From Tritrichomonas musculus (lineage: Eukaryota > Parabasalia > Tritrichomonadida > Tritrichomonadidae): a stretch of 64,000 bases of DNA. This document shows positions 31,276 through 42,374 of this stretch, piece by piece (within the stretch, counting starts at the first letter, position 1; every line of letters starts with the position of its first letter). Location: the NCBI GenBank assembly GCA_039105265.1, contig JAPFFF010000004.1, forward strand, positions 620,001 through 684,000, read 5' to 3'. The translations under genes and the position numbers were made by a program. Below the pieces are notes generated by a model that did no database searches, was not told the DNA's origin, and saw only the letters and a list, made by a program, of their open reading frames with translations.

Positions 31276-34200
31276 TTCAAAAATGACTTTAATTATATAA
31301 AAATAATCATTTCAATTTTATAAAAAAAAAAAATTCTGATGAAAACGATAAAATAATTCAATTTTCAATTCATTTTCTGTTATCAGAATGTTTTATTTTT
31401 TGTGATAGGTTTTATTTAACTGATTTTTCAACAGAAAAATATAAAAAAATAAACTATTTGAAAATTTATTCTTAATTATTCATATTTATTTTGATACATA
31501 TAACAAATGTATTACATCCAACAGAAGTTAGAAATGATGAAATTGAAATATTTGACAATAAAAAGTATAGGTAAGCCATATCTCCAAATGAAATAGCAAT
31601 GGAGAAAATTACAAAAAAGCTCCATTTCCAATTGATCAAATGGAGTATAGAATGGTAATGTCTATTCTTCTGCATCGTTAATTGCAATATAATGAAATGA
31701 TTTTTATGTTTATAGTCATGAACAGCTTTCAACAGATTGAAAACAAAAATTAGATCATTATATAAGAGTCAACTTAAACAATGTAATAAATAAATACCAG
31801 AAATAAAACGAATCAAAAGAGATTTAGTAGAAAAGTGTAATGATTAGAAATATTTAAACAATATTAAATCAAGAATACTCCGTTATGGAAGTTTAGCAGC
31901 TCGTGAATCTTTAATCGGAAACACCAACTGCTTTAAAAATAAAATTCATCAGTTAGCGAATGAATTAAATGAACTAACTAGTAAATGAGTTCTTTCAATT
32001 CATTTATTAATTCTTCAATTATTCAATAAAAAGGTTTAAAATTTGTATATTTTCGTTTAAGCATTATCAAAAAATGTTCGTTTCTTGCCAGTATGTGGAC
32101 TATTCTCAGCATCGGCAAAGTATTTCTTCATTTAACTTTATGTGTAACGAAAACATTATGTCTAGTGTGGCCCATGTCCAGTTTTGAATTTAGTTGGTAT
32201 TAATTTGTATTCATTGCCTTCAAACAAACAATATATATCATCTGTGAATATTATGACCTAGAAATCAATTCACTGCCTTCTTTTATCATCAGTTCTCTTA
32301 ATTTATCCTTTTTCTTTTGTCCATATTTTTTAATCTTTTCGTATATTTTTCGATTGGTTGGTGAAAAATGAATTAATATCATCATTGAAAATAATAATTC
32401 TTTAAAAAGTGAATCTATTTTTTGAAAAACTACAAGAATTTCTTTTATTTTTAATAATGTTTTTTTTTTATTTTTTAATACAAATCATTATTACCTGCAA
32501 ATTAAAAAAAAAAACTTGATAATTACAGATAGTTTGGGGAAAAGGTACTCAACAATTATTGGCGGGAAGTCTCCAAACATTGCATTTGTTCAGTGATTAA
32601 GATTATTCAGATGATGATTATTTTATTTAAAGTGGAGAAGAAGAAAATCGTTATCATTCTTTTATTGAAAATAGTAATAATAAACAAATTACTGATAATC
32701 TTTCTCTTGAAGTTATTTTTCGAAAAGGACTTTCATGATTTTTTTCTTCCAATTTTTATAACTTTAACTGTTAAAGAAAAGATTAAATCTTTTGTTGAGA
32801 GGCCTAAATATTCAAAGCTTTCACTCGATTAAAAATGCGAAATAATAAATATTTCAAGAAAAACATTGTTTGGTTATGGTAAAAAAGATATGTAACCCAA
32901 GAAACAAATTGAAAGAAATAAAAATAAAGGACAGCAGTTAAAACTAAGTGAAGGATAATTGGATTGATTCTTTCATAAGAATAAAGAGATTAACAAGTTG
33001 AATTTACAGCAAAATAGGCCAGGAAAATAATAAAAGAAATTACAAAATAAAATGGTCATGAATGGATGCCATGCAAATCAACAATATTAGAATTTTTTCG
33101 AATGAATAGCTAACATAGAAGGAAAAGTCAAAAAGAAATCCTCAAAGTGAAAGAAATTATTCGATAAACGTGAATTAATTTTTCACATTCCATCATATGA
33201 TGGAAGAACAAAGCATTTATTTACAAATAACGAACTTACATCGTTTTAATTGTGATAATTGAATGAAAATGTTTATTTTTATTAGCAATAGGTCCAACAT
33301 ATTCATTAAAATTTTCTTTAAAAATAATTGTATTGTTTACTGCTACATACTTTGATAATCCATTTTCGAAAATTAGATCCATTATTTGAGGCATGCAATG
33401 AGTAAAGTTGTCAGCTATTTCCCTTATTTTTTTAGTAGTGAAGAATAAAGATTTTTCACTGAACCCTTTTCATTTGATTACAGCTAAATGAGCTCGAATC
33501 AACCAGGAGTGCCTCCATGCTACATTCTTGTATGCAATCATTGATCGAACATGGTTAAAGGATTCCTTAATATTAGTACTTAGAGCAGAGTCAATTAAAT
33601 AAAATGAATCTTTCAAATCAGCAACGAACTTTTTCAATTTTTCAATGGCATCGCCATTGATTTCTTCTGTCCATTGATTCTTTTCTATATAATGATCTGG
33701 TACTTCGTTCCATTTTGAAATTTTCTGCTAGGTATTTAGTTCTTGATCATGAACCAAAATAGCATAGAAATTTTGAACTTTTTCAATGATAGGTTTTAAA
33801 TCTTTATTTTTTGATAACAATTTTTTTTAAAATTCTTTTTCTTTTTAGCGTAATGATTTGTATCAAAAAGAATTGTTGCTTCATGTGATTCTTGTTCTAA
33901 GAGATGGTGATCAGAGAGATCACAATCATAGACAAAATATAATTATATAATCATGTACAACCAACGAAACTGACTTTTATTAATTCGCCTTTTAAAGTAT
34001 TTGATAAATTCTGGTTGTAAATTTTGAAAGCCAGTTTTTGAATAATTGGACCTACGATATGCAAATAATAATAATAACAAGATTTTGATATAATTTTTCT
34101 TTACGTGCCGCTGCAAAATGATGATATGTTTTGATAACTCAAACCGTTGATTAAAATTGAAATAGTTTCAACGACATTGTTTTTAATTCTTTCAATTTTT

Positions 34201-34590
34201 GCTGGTTGGGATGCATTTCGCTCAAGCAACTCTTCATATGTACTTGAATATAAAAAGCTCTCTTCAAACTCCATTGAATAAAATTTGCGATAGATAAATT
34301 TTTATTAAAAAGTTAAAAACTTTTGAAAGTCAACCCACTTTTTAAATATAAAACTAGCATATATTATAATATATATAAATGATAGAATACTTAGATGTAA
34401 CATTAATGCTCTCAATAATTTAAAAGAACATTTTCATCACATTTTAAACAAAGGCAAATAATGCTGTCTCAAAAAATAAAAACTTTATATCAAATTGCTC
34501 AAAAGACTCATGTCCATGCGAACGACACTGGTATTATTCATGTGTTTATTACTTATTACTTCCGTGCATACATTGTATATTAAACAAAGA
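31276..34590. other. Decayed transposon-rich region
   Basis: No intact gene. Fragmentary coding remnants occur on both strands: on plus, segments at about 31870-31980 (RYGSLAARESLIGNT), 32640-32960 and 33140-33240 (RELIFHIPSYDGRTKHLF). On minus, the better-preserved relic at 33240-34274 is listed separately. Frames are broken by many stops. The mixture suggests a landing site for several old elements. Confidence 0.5.
33240..34274 (-). pseudogene. Transposase-like relic
   Basis: Reading leftward from an ATG at 34272-34274 (MEFEESFLYSSTYEELLERN) the frame is lost several times, but long stretches stay protein-like. An example is SALSTNIKESFNHVRSMIAY followed by WRHSWLIRAHLAVI, then NFNEYVGPIANK near the end. 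A pattern of N-x-x-E-S-F followed by a W-rich helix is reminiscent of the last catalytic glutamate region of several eukaryotic DDE transposases. The family cannot be set from fragments. Confidence 0.4.
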
Positions 34591-34592
34591 TT

Positions 34593-36311
34593 AACTGGAT
34601 GTTGAGTTTTCATATCAAAATAAAATGGTAGCTTTTTAGTAGATCCAAACGCCCACCTATTAAATTAAAACATGAAATTCCTCGCTCGAATAAATGATGT
34701 TCAATTCGGTGGCTATAGATTTTATGACTTTTTCTGCAATTATATGCATATTAATAAATAAATCTTCATTAATGATTAAATCAAAATCTTTTTTTTGAAG
34801 TTGAGAATAAATTTGTGTAAACGTTTTGTGTAGAAGAGAATCTTCTTCTTCTTTATCAGATTCAAGTAATGATGTACTTAAAATCTCTGATTCTGATTTA
34901 TTTATCGCTTTTTCTAAAAATTGATGAACATTATCTGTTTTAATTGGATCTTTCGTTAAAACAAAAGGAAAATATTGCAATGGTGGATAATTATAATGGG
35001 TTTCTTCTTCAACAAACATATCGACAGAACTCCTGTTTTGCTTCCTAAAGTGACTCCGTCCTTCAGAAGATAAAAAATAGGCAGTGATAACAAGATCAAA
35101 ATTATTACTTTTGATCCTAGATATTAGAATAATATATAAATCTTTAAATACATCATCAATTAACTTGAACTCATCTATTTTTAAGTAACTGAGCAGTTCT
35201 TTTATATATTTTCCAACACTACATATTGAAAAATTTGTTTCCAACTCCATGAAGATAGTTAGTATATCATTTTTATATAATTCAATGAATTCAAGTATAT
35301 CATATAAGTAAATCCATCTAGTTTCAACTAGAGTAGGACAAACCTTTCCTATAAATTGAATTGATTCGTTTTTTCTTAAAACTGTAACTATGTTTTTTAT
35401 ATTAGAAACCATTTTTTGTAAATGACCATTAATTTTATGCGTATTGTTAAAAGATAAGTTGATTAAATGACAAAAACAATGGACTATTTGAATACTTTTA
35501 ATTCTTGGACATTTGTATTTTCTTTTAAATATTCAATGCCTTTTGTTTGAGCTCGAAGGTTATCAATTATAATGGAACATATGTGAATGTTGTTATCTAA
35601 AAGCAAATTTAAGCAATTTAGTGTATATTCGCTATAATCACTAAAATCTGAATGATTATTTTTTTGTAATTTGAGCAAATAGGGTTTCATATATTGATCC
35701 TCAACAACTGAAACAATAAAATGGATGACATTGAGTTTTTTGACTGTTCCCGAGTCAACTTCCAGATTGACATATTTATCATTTAAACTTCTTAAAACAT
35801 TTTTACGAATTTCTTCAGAAACCATGAGTATATAATCATTGAAAGATTTCTGATATCCGATTTTGAAAATATCTTTTTCAATTAATAAATTATTCTGAAA
35901 ATTTTTGTGGATTTGAATTCCGATTTTTAAAATGAAATGTATAAAAGATTCCATTTGCTTACTAACTGCTTTTTGATTTGAAATATTTAATGATCCTGCT
36001 AGAATTGAAAGGGCCCGCATTATTACCATTTGCAATTGCTCTTTTGATTCAATTTTGTTATTAATAACAAAACTGGGAGGAAACTCTTTATCAAGTTTTC
36101 TGGGAAGATTAAATATATGCTGCCCTTTTTGAATATGCGATGCAAGTCTGTATCTTCTATCATGGAAAGAACAGCGCCTGAGTTCCATGCTAATGGAAAA
36201 ACCAAGTACAGGACAGCGATAATGTAAATGTGTGTCATACTCCACTTCTAAAGGTGTGCATCCTGGTGGAAGTGAGGTTCGAGTATCGTCATCTGTTTTC
36301 TTTTGAGTCAT
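34593..36311 (-). pseudogene. Degenerate hAT-like transposase copy
   Basis: Clear paralogue of the intact transposase at 39403-41406. The N-terminal 275 codons (35484-36311, ATG start) match its first ~280 residues (PPGCTPLEVEYDTHLHYRCP, ELRRCSFHDRRY, VDSGTVKKLNVIHF, IIDNLRAQTKGIE). After a frameshift at about 35480 the match resumes (IVHCFCHLINLSF..., then 34660-35412). A second break near 34660 is followed by WAFGSTKKLPF, matching WAFNSTNELPF. Homology stops at about 34593, so the C-terminal dimerisation segment is lost. The upstream flank shares GCCC-containing motifs with the flank of the intact gene. Confidence 0.85.
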
Positions 36312-36597
36312 TATAGCAGAAAAAAAAATATCTCAATTTTTAATGGCAGAAAAATAATTAATTAGCAAACAAGGATTTTTGAATGTTTCTATTCTGCCCA
36401 AAAAAAATAATTCAAAAAAAAAATCTGTCGCCCAACCGCTTCATTGAAAGCTTGATGTAAAGTTCAGAATTTCATTTTTTTTGCTCGTTTTTGCCCAAAA
36501 TGGCACTTTTTATTGCCCGAATAGAATGACATTTTACACCTTTAAAAAAAAAAGAAAAAAGAAAAAAGTGACCGATTTTTTAAAAAAAAAAAAAAAA

Positions 36598-37311
36598 GGG
36601 AAATCGTAATCGCCCATAATAGTAATCGCCCGTGGCGGTTTAGGTCAATATTGACCTTGTATCGTACCATTGAAAAAAAAGTCTGGAACTTTTTTGCACT
36701 TTTACATAAAAAAGCATGGATAGCTACCCATGGTTTTTTCTATATAAAAAAATATAAACGGAATATTTTTTATAGTCCAAAATCGATATTATTATGAGCA
36801 TTCGCATATAAACAAGAAAGCGCAAATATTTTTAACACCATCATTTTATTATTTTGATGTATACAATTACGTAAATTCCAACTTTTCGCCTATATCATTG
36901 ATTTTGGAAATCATATACTTTTAAAGTTAAAAGGTAGTTAATTAATTTTGAGTAATACGGTTTCATATTTATTTTTATGCCTTTGGATTGTGCATTTGTT
37001 TACACAATATAAAATATTCATATAATATTTAGATTATAATTTTGATTTTCTTTGTTATAAAGTAATCAATAGAACTTTTATTAACATATAAAATATTTGT
37101 CCTTTCTTGTTTATAAGCCAAAGCTCATTCTGATATCGATTTTAGACTATAAAAAAATATTCGGTTTATATTTTTTTTTATATAGAAAAAACCATGAGTA
37201 GCTACCCATGCTTTTTTATGCAAAAGTGCAAAAAAGTTCCAGACTTTTTTTTCTATGGTACGATACAAGGTCAATATTGACCTAAACCGCCACGGGCGAT
37301 TACGATTTCCC
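36598..37311. mobile_element. 714-bp foldback element with ~200-bp arms
   Basis: The two ends (GGGAAATCGTAATCGCCC at left, complement ending TTTCCC at 37311) are inverted copies of each other over roughly 200 bp. The left arm has a 17-bp internal duplication (GTAATCGCCC repeated). Each arm contains the 14-bp perfect palindrome GGTCAATATTGACC and a CATGGATAGCTACCCATG-type palindrome. The element lies in A-runs, so a target duplication cannot be seen. The centre (36800-37130) is AT-rich and non-coding. It interrupts the flank of the broken hAT copy. Confidence 0.75.
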
Positions 37312-37441
37312 AAAAAAAAAAAAAAAAAAAACAAGAAAACTAACGCGCGATATAATCATAAATCATTTAATAAACTATAATCATTGAACATACATAAATG
37401 TTTTTTGTATTTTGAAATTAAATTAATAATTAATATCATTT

Positions 37442-37480
37442 AATGACAACTTTTTGAGCAAAGCTCAAAAAGTTGTCATT
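37442..37480. repeat. Perfect hairpin 1 (18-bp stem)
   Basis: AATGACAACTTTTTGAGC, loop AAA, then the exact complement. This is the first of three hairpins sharing the core CTTTTTGAGC/GCTCAAAAAG. Confidence 0.85.
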
Positions 37481-37575
37481 CTTGAGATCTATTGGGTATA
37501 ATATTTCATTTGTTTTCTTCATGGAAGCTGATTTATGTAAGTTTTGAAAAGAAATCAAATTTGAAAATAATAAAG

Positions 37576-37608
37576 GGACACTTTTTGAGCTTCGCTCAAA
37601 AAGTGTCC
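37576..37608. repeat. Perfect hairpin 2 (15-bp stem)
   Basis: GGACACTTTTTGAGC, loop TTC, then the exact complement. Same core as hairpin 1 with a different outer stem, where both arms have changed together. Confidence 0.85.
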
Positions 37609-37693
37609 ATGCATAAGATTCAGATATGTAATAACTTGGTTATAGCTGGTTTTGATATTTGAATATCTGATTTGAGGAAATTGCAAGAAACGC

Positions 37694-37720
37694 CACTTTT
37701 TGAGCTTCGCTCAAAAAGTG
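37694..37720. repeat. Perfect hairpin 3 (12-bp stem)
   Basis: CACTTTTTGAGC, loop TTC, then the exact complement. Spaced ~118 bases from hairpin 2, with unrelated DNA between. Confidence 0.85.
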
Positions 37721-38227
37721 TCTATTCTTTAGATAATAATGGCGTAATAATATATTTTTCTTTCAAGAACATTGTTCTATTTTAAGCAAGTATTCTATAA
37801 AAACAAACGATTAAAATAAATAGAAAAATAATTGAGGGTCAATTTGGTTTCTCTTGTCATAAACATTTTGCATCAAAAAGTTATTTTATTTTTTATCTTT
37901 AAGAAAAAGTTATGTTTTATTTTTTGCTCCAAGAAAAAGTTCATGATTATTTTTCTCTCTATCAAATTGTGGAAACTTTTTGACCGAAAAAAAATCAAAA
38001 TAAACAAAAAAAATTAAATATACTATACAGTAATTCAACAAACCTTATAGTACATACAAATTAACCTTATACTAAATTGATAATATCTTTCAAAAATTGT
38101 GAAAATTTTCACAAATTTAAACTTATCTTTCAATTATTGAAAAGCTACTCCAAAGTTTTTTTGTTAAAAATTATTTGAAAAAGTTAAAAAAAAAATGGTG
38201 GGTGAATTTATTTTTTAAAATTTTTAC

Positions 38228-38677
38228 ATGGAAGGAGTCAGCACAGCTCCAGTTATTCAACCTTTTCAATGGACCAAAGATGAAATAGAAGTTTTGTCTG
38301 AAGTTCAAAGAGATATTTGCATGATGAAGGCATCAGGGAAATCCTGCGATGAAATTGTAAGAAAACATTTGCTTCACTCCTTAAATAACATATCAACATG
38401 TATTATTAATACTATACAGGGTAACATTTGGGCCCCAGGACAAATGGTTGGTGGAAGACCTTGCTTTTTATCTGACGTAGAAATTTGTACTTTTAAAAGA
38501 AAGATTAATGCTGATTGTTATGATCTTGATTGCTTGAATACAAAATATGCTTTGCAATTGATATTAGAACTAAAAGATTACCGTTATGCAAGAGGTAGTT
38601 TCATTGCTCAAATGGCTTCTCAAAAAGTTTCACGGCCAAAATCCTATACAGAAACACTCAATAAAATGATGACATAA
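38228..38677 (+). CDS. Small HTH-like protein, possibly transposon-derived
   Basis: 149 residues from an ATG (38228). Residues ~12-60 are helical (WTKDEIEVLSEVQRDICMMK) and residues ~75-85 carry GGRPCFLSDVEI, reminiscent of the G-R-P-x-x-L-S/T linker between helix-turn-helix units in CENP-B, pogo and Tigger-type transposases. No catalytic domain follows; the ORF ends after a basic helix (SQKVSRPKSYTETL). It lies outside the hAT element that begins at 38777. It is either a stand-alone DNA-binding protein domesticated or left over from a transposon, or a truncated transposase. Confidence 0.5.
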   Translation: MEGVSTAPVIQPFQWTKDEIEVLSEVQRDICMMKASGKSCDEIVRKHLLHSLNNISTCIINTIQGNIWAPGQMVGGRPCFLSDVEICTFKRKINADCYDLDCLNTKYALQLILELKDYRYARGSFIAQMASQKVSRPKSYTETLNKMMT

Positions 38678-38776
38678 TAATCAAAAAAATTAAAAATTGA
38701 TAAAAGTTAAAAAAATAGCAGATTTATATTTTCCTTTGTTAAAAAGATTTCTAATTAAATAATATAATCATATTTC

Positions 38777-41700
38777 TACGCCTTCATTTTTCGCCCAAAA
38801 AATTAAAAACAAGGGCGATTTATTTTTATGAATTGAGTACGTTTATTTTTTTTTTTTTTTTTTTATTTTTTTTTAATATATATATATATTAAATTAGGTA
38901 ATTGTAAAGCTATGTTATTAATAATGCTTTTTTAGGCTTCGCCTTAATGCTATATGTCCTTTTAAGTATATATGAAATATATGAAATATATGAATTTCAT
39001 GATATAAAATAGGATTACATGAAATGTTTGTCTGATGCTTAATTTTTTTTGTTACGCAGTGAAATATGGTGTTCAAATTTTCATATTTTTCATTAATAGC
39101 ATTAAAATATTTTCCTCTCAATTTTAATGACATAAAAATATTTTTCTCGCAATTTTATTGACATAAATATTTTTTCTCTCAATTTTATTGACATAAATAA
39201 AAAAAATCCTCTCAATTTTAATGGCAGAAATTTATTTTCTTCAACTAGATATTGGTAAATCATTGAATCAGATGACTTAGATGTAGTAATCGTATTTGGC
39301 AAACACTATTTGTTATTTATTAAAAAAAAAAAATAATTTTTGAATTTCATTTATTATGATTATATAATTAGAGATGGTTTAATTAATTATTTAGTTAGTT
39401 AGTTATTCTTTTAATTTATTCATTACTGTACTTGATGCTGAAAGTATTTGTAGCCTTGATTCCATAGATTTAGGATTATAATTTGTTCCGTGATCTCCTG
39501 TTACTTCTCTCTGTCTTGAAATAAATCTTTCACAGTTAGCTTCCGATGTACCAATAGAAACAATTCTTATAACTGCGGTGGCTAGTGGTTTCCAATCTGA
39601 ATATGTGATAATTCTTTTCCATAAGTCAACAGACTTTTTTGTTTTGATATCAACAGAAAATGGTAGTTCATTTGTTGAATTAAATGCCCATTTATCAATT
39701 AAATCATGTATATTCTCAAATGAATAATCAAATCCTATTTGACTTAATAAAGAAATAACAAAATCTCGTGATATAATATGCATATTTTCAAATAGATTTA
39801 TATTTAATCTTTCACTAAATTTCTTTTCTGCTAGTATTGAGTAGTTTGATTTAAAAGATTCCGTGATGAACGAATTATCAGCATCACATTCAGACTCTAA
39901 AAATGACCAATTTGTTATTTCTGAATCCAATTTACTGATTGCTGTGTCCAAAAAAAGATGAATATTGTCATTGTTTTGAGGTTCTTCGTCATATACTAGC
40001 TGATCACCGAATAAAAGAGGATTATTAATAAATGATTCATTTTGATCATAATTTGATATAGAACTGATATTCATTTCTCTGAAATGTGATCTACCTGGAG
40101 GAGAAAAGAAATAAGATGTAATTATCAAATCAAAGTTGTTACTTTTAAATCGGGTCAAAAGAACTGTATATAAAGTTTCATAGATATCTGAAATCAATTG
40201 AAAATCGGCACTCTTTAGATAGTCAAACAAATCACGAAGATATTTTCCCACACAGCAAATTGAATTATTCGATTCCATTTTCTGAACAAAAAGCCGTAAT
40301 GGCAAAACTAAATTGAAAAGTTGCCTGAATTCGTCAATCTTAAAGATATCATCATTTTCCAAAAGTATTGAAATATCATCTGAATTATCTAATATGAATT
40401 TTAGAACATCATAAATATAGATCCATCTATTTTCTACTATACATGGACATTTTTTCCCGATAAATTGTACAGATGTATTTTTCCTTAAAATTGTTACAAT
40501 TGCTTTTATATTGGTGATAAGAATATCCAAGTGAGGACATAATTTAATAGTGTTTGAGAATGCCAAACTTATGAGATGGCAAAAACAATGAACTATTGTA
40601 ATTGATCTAATTCTTGGGTCATCTGTTGTATTTTTCAAAAGCTCAATTCCTTTAGTTTGAGAACGTAAGTTGTCAACAATAATTGAGCATATGAAAATGT
40701 TTTTATCTAACAATGTTTGTATAACTTTGTTTGTATAATTATAATAATCCACATGATCAAAATTAGTATTTCTCTCCAATTTGAATAAGAATGGTTTGAT
40801 TGAATCGTCTTCTGTTGCAGATATCACGAAATGAACGACATTCAAATTTCTAACAGTCCCGGAATCGATCTCCAGGTTAATATATTTTTCTTTCATCGTA
40901 TCGAGTGCTTTTTCTTTGATTTCTGCAGCAGCTATTTTAGTATAATCAATCAACTTGTTTATATTTGGCATTTTAAAGAGATCACTTGGACTTAAAGAAT
41001 TCGATGGAAAATTTTTATGAAGTTGGCAACCAATGTCAATAAGAAAATGTATGAAAGCTTCCATTTCCGAGCTGACTGATTTTTTTGCAGAAATATTAAG
41101 TTTTCCAGATAAGATAGCTAATTTTTTCATTATAGTATGTTGAAGTTGCTCATCGTTTTGAATCTTGTTCCCAGCAACAAATGCTTCAGGGAATCCTAAA
41201 TCTTGATCACGTGGAATATTAAACATATGTCTATTCTTTTTTAAATGATTTGCTAAATTATATCTTCGTCCTTGATAACTGCATCGGCGGAGTTCCATTT
41301 CTATGGACCATCCTAATTTTGGGCATCTATATTGTTTATGAGAGTCGGTTGATAATTCTACTTCTGAACATCCGGGTGGAAGTAAGTTTGTTTCTTTATA
41401 TTCCATTTGGCAGATTTAATATTTTTTGTCACATTCAAAAATTGAGGAATTTTATATTGCCCGGAGAAAACCTTTCAATTCATTTTACATCGCCCGGCGG
41501 TTCCTTTCAAATGATCATATAAACCTTTGAATTTCCTATTTTGGTCACTTTTCCGCCCAAAATGCCACTTTTTTTCGCCCCAAGAATTTGAAAACTTTAC
41601 AACCAAATTTCATAAATTTTCAAATTCTATGAGTATGTTCAAATTTCATTATTCTATGAGTATTCTCAATTGCAATTTTTTTGAATAAATTCATTGAATT

Positions 41701-41826
41701 AGTATTTTTTATTAAATGTTAAAAGCATTTATTTTTAAAAGTTTAAATATATTTTCATGATTAATTTTCTGAGAATAACCGCTGCCCATTGATATTTAAC
41801 AAGTAAAGGCGATTAATGAAGGCGTA
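38777..41826 (-). mobile_element. Complete hAT transposon with 8-bp target duplication
   Basis: The left end TACGCCTTCATTTTTCGCCC (38777) and the complement of the right end, TACGCCTTCATTAATCGCC (ending 41826), form terminal inverted repeats with two mismatches in the first 19 positions. Both sides are flanked by CATATTTC (38769-38776 and 41827-41834), the 8-bp duplication expected of hAT elements. The element is 3.05 kb and contains one intact transposase gene on the minus strand. Subterminal CGCCC motifs recur at both ends (for example near 41460, 41495, 41551 and 41576). The intact ORF, ends and target repeats suggest a recently active copy. Confidence 0.85.
39403..41406 (-). CDS. hAT-family transposase
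   Basis: 667 residues, uninterrupted, ATG start. The N-terminus has a BED-like zinc-binding region: C19, C28 (YRCP), C42, then LANHLKKNRHMF, consistent with a C2H2-type finger. In the middle, an RNase H-like core contains IIVDNLRSQTKGIELL (D in the first strand region) and VHCFCHLISLAFSNT, the hAT C-x-x-H motif. The C-terminus carries the hAT dimerisation domain: W-K-P-L-A-T-A-V-I-R-I, then SEANCERFISRQREVTG and MESRL. All typical blocks are present, so it should be able to move its own element. A decayed sister copy sits at 34593-36311. Confidence 0.88.
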   Translation of the reverse strand: MEYKETNLLPPGCSEVELSTDSHKQYRCPKLGWSIEMELRRCSYQGRRYNLANHLKKNRHMFNIPRDQDLGFPEAFVAGNKIQNDEQLQHTIMKKLAILSGKLNISAKKSVSSEMEAFIHFLIDIGCQLHKNFPSNSLSPSDLFKMPNINKLIDYTKIAAAEIKEKALDTMKEKYINLEIDSGTVRNLNVVHFVISATEDDSIKPFLFKLERNTNFDHVDYYNYTNKVIQTLLDKNIFICSIIVDNLRSQTKGIELLKNTTDDPRIRSITIVHCFCHLISLAFSNTIKLCPHLDILITNIKAIVTILRKNTSVQFIGKKCPCIVENRWIYIYDVLKFILDNSDDISILLENDDIFKIDEFRQLFNLVLPLRLFVQKMESNNSICCVGKYLRDLFDYLKSADFQLISDIYETLYTVLLTRFKSNNFDLIITSYFFSPPGRSHFREMNISSISNYDQNESFINNPLLFGDQLVYDEEPQNNDNIHLFLDTAISKLDSEITNWSFLESECDADNSFITESFKSNYSILAEKKFSERLNINLFENMHIISRDFVISLLSQIGFDYSFENIHDLIDKWAFNSTNELPFSVDIKTKKSVDLWKRIITYSDWKPLATAVIRIVSIGTSEANCERFISRQREVTGDHGTNYNPKSMESRLQILSASSTVMNKLKE

Positions 41827-42374
41827 CATATTTCTAAAAATTATGCTTCAATTTTAACCAAATGAAGAAGTAAACTCTTTCTTTTAAGTAAAATAACTTT
41901 TTAAATAATTTTACTTTTTTTCACAATTTTTTGAATGAATTTGTGAGAGAAAAAAAATTGAGAAGCTAATATAAGGTTTTTTGAGAGAAACCTATGGTTT
42001 TTAGAATTACTGTATGATATATGAAAAAAAAAAAAAAAAAAAAAAAATTATATAACATTTTAATATGAAAAAAAAAGAGTATTTTACGAGCTTTTTGAAT
42101 GAAAAATGTATATTTTCTAACAAAAAATCTCTCAATATTCTAAGCTTTTTGAGTAAAAATAAGTAAAAAAGTTATTGCCCAAAAAAACTCTGTCTCCAAA
42201 GGGCGATTTTAGGATACCTAACAAATGTTTTTAATTATTAAATTTTTAAAAATTATATTTGAGTTATGGATTTAAATAATGTTATTAGTTTAATGTCTAT
42301 ATTTGAATAAATCAAGGATAAACAAGAAAATGCTTATGAATATTGAATATAAGATTGATCATAGAAAAATAGCC

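Larger units (their letters stand above)
37312..38227. other. Gene-free region with three hairpins
   Basis: Besides three perfect hairpins (listed) the region is AT-rich. It includes a hairpin-prone TTTTCAC/GTGAAAATTTTC pair near 38100 and low-complexity A/T DNA before the ORF at 38228. Confidence 0.45.

Noticed and set aside
31472-31732. 86-codon frame on the minus strand
   Set aside because: It reads as hydrophobic AT-rich noise within the transposon-relic region.
37442-37720. CRISPR-like array
   Set aside because: Three regularly spaced repeats look like an array, but they are palindromic hairpins with differing stems, in a eukaryotic context, and with no cas genes.
37832-38017. 61-codon frame before the HTH-like ORF
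   Set aside because: Phe/Lys-rich translation with internal repeat-like AAAAAGTT DNA; no support.
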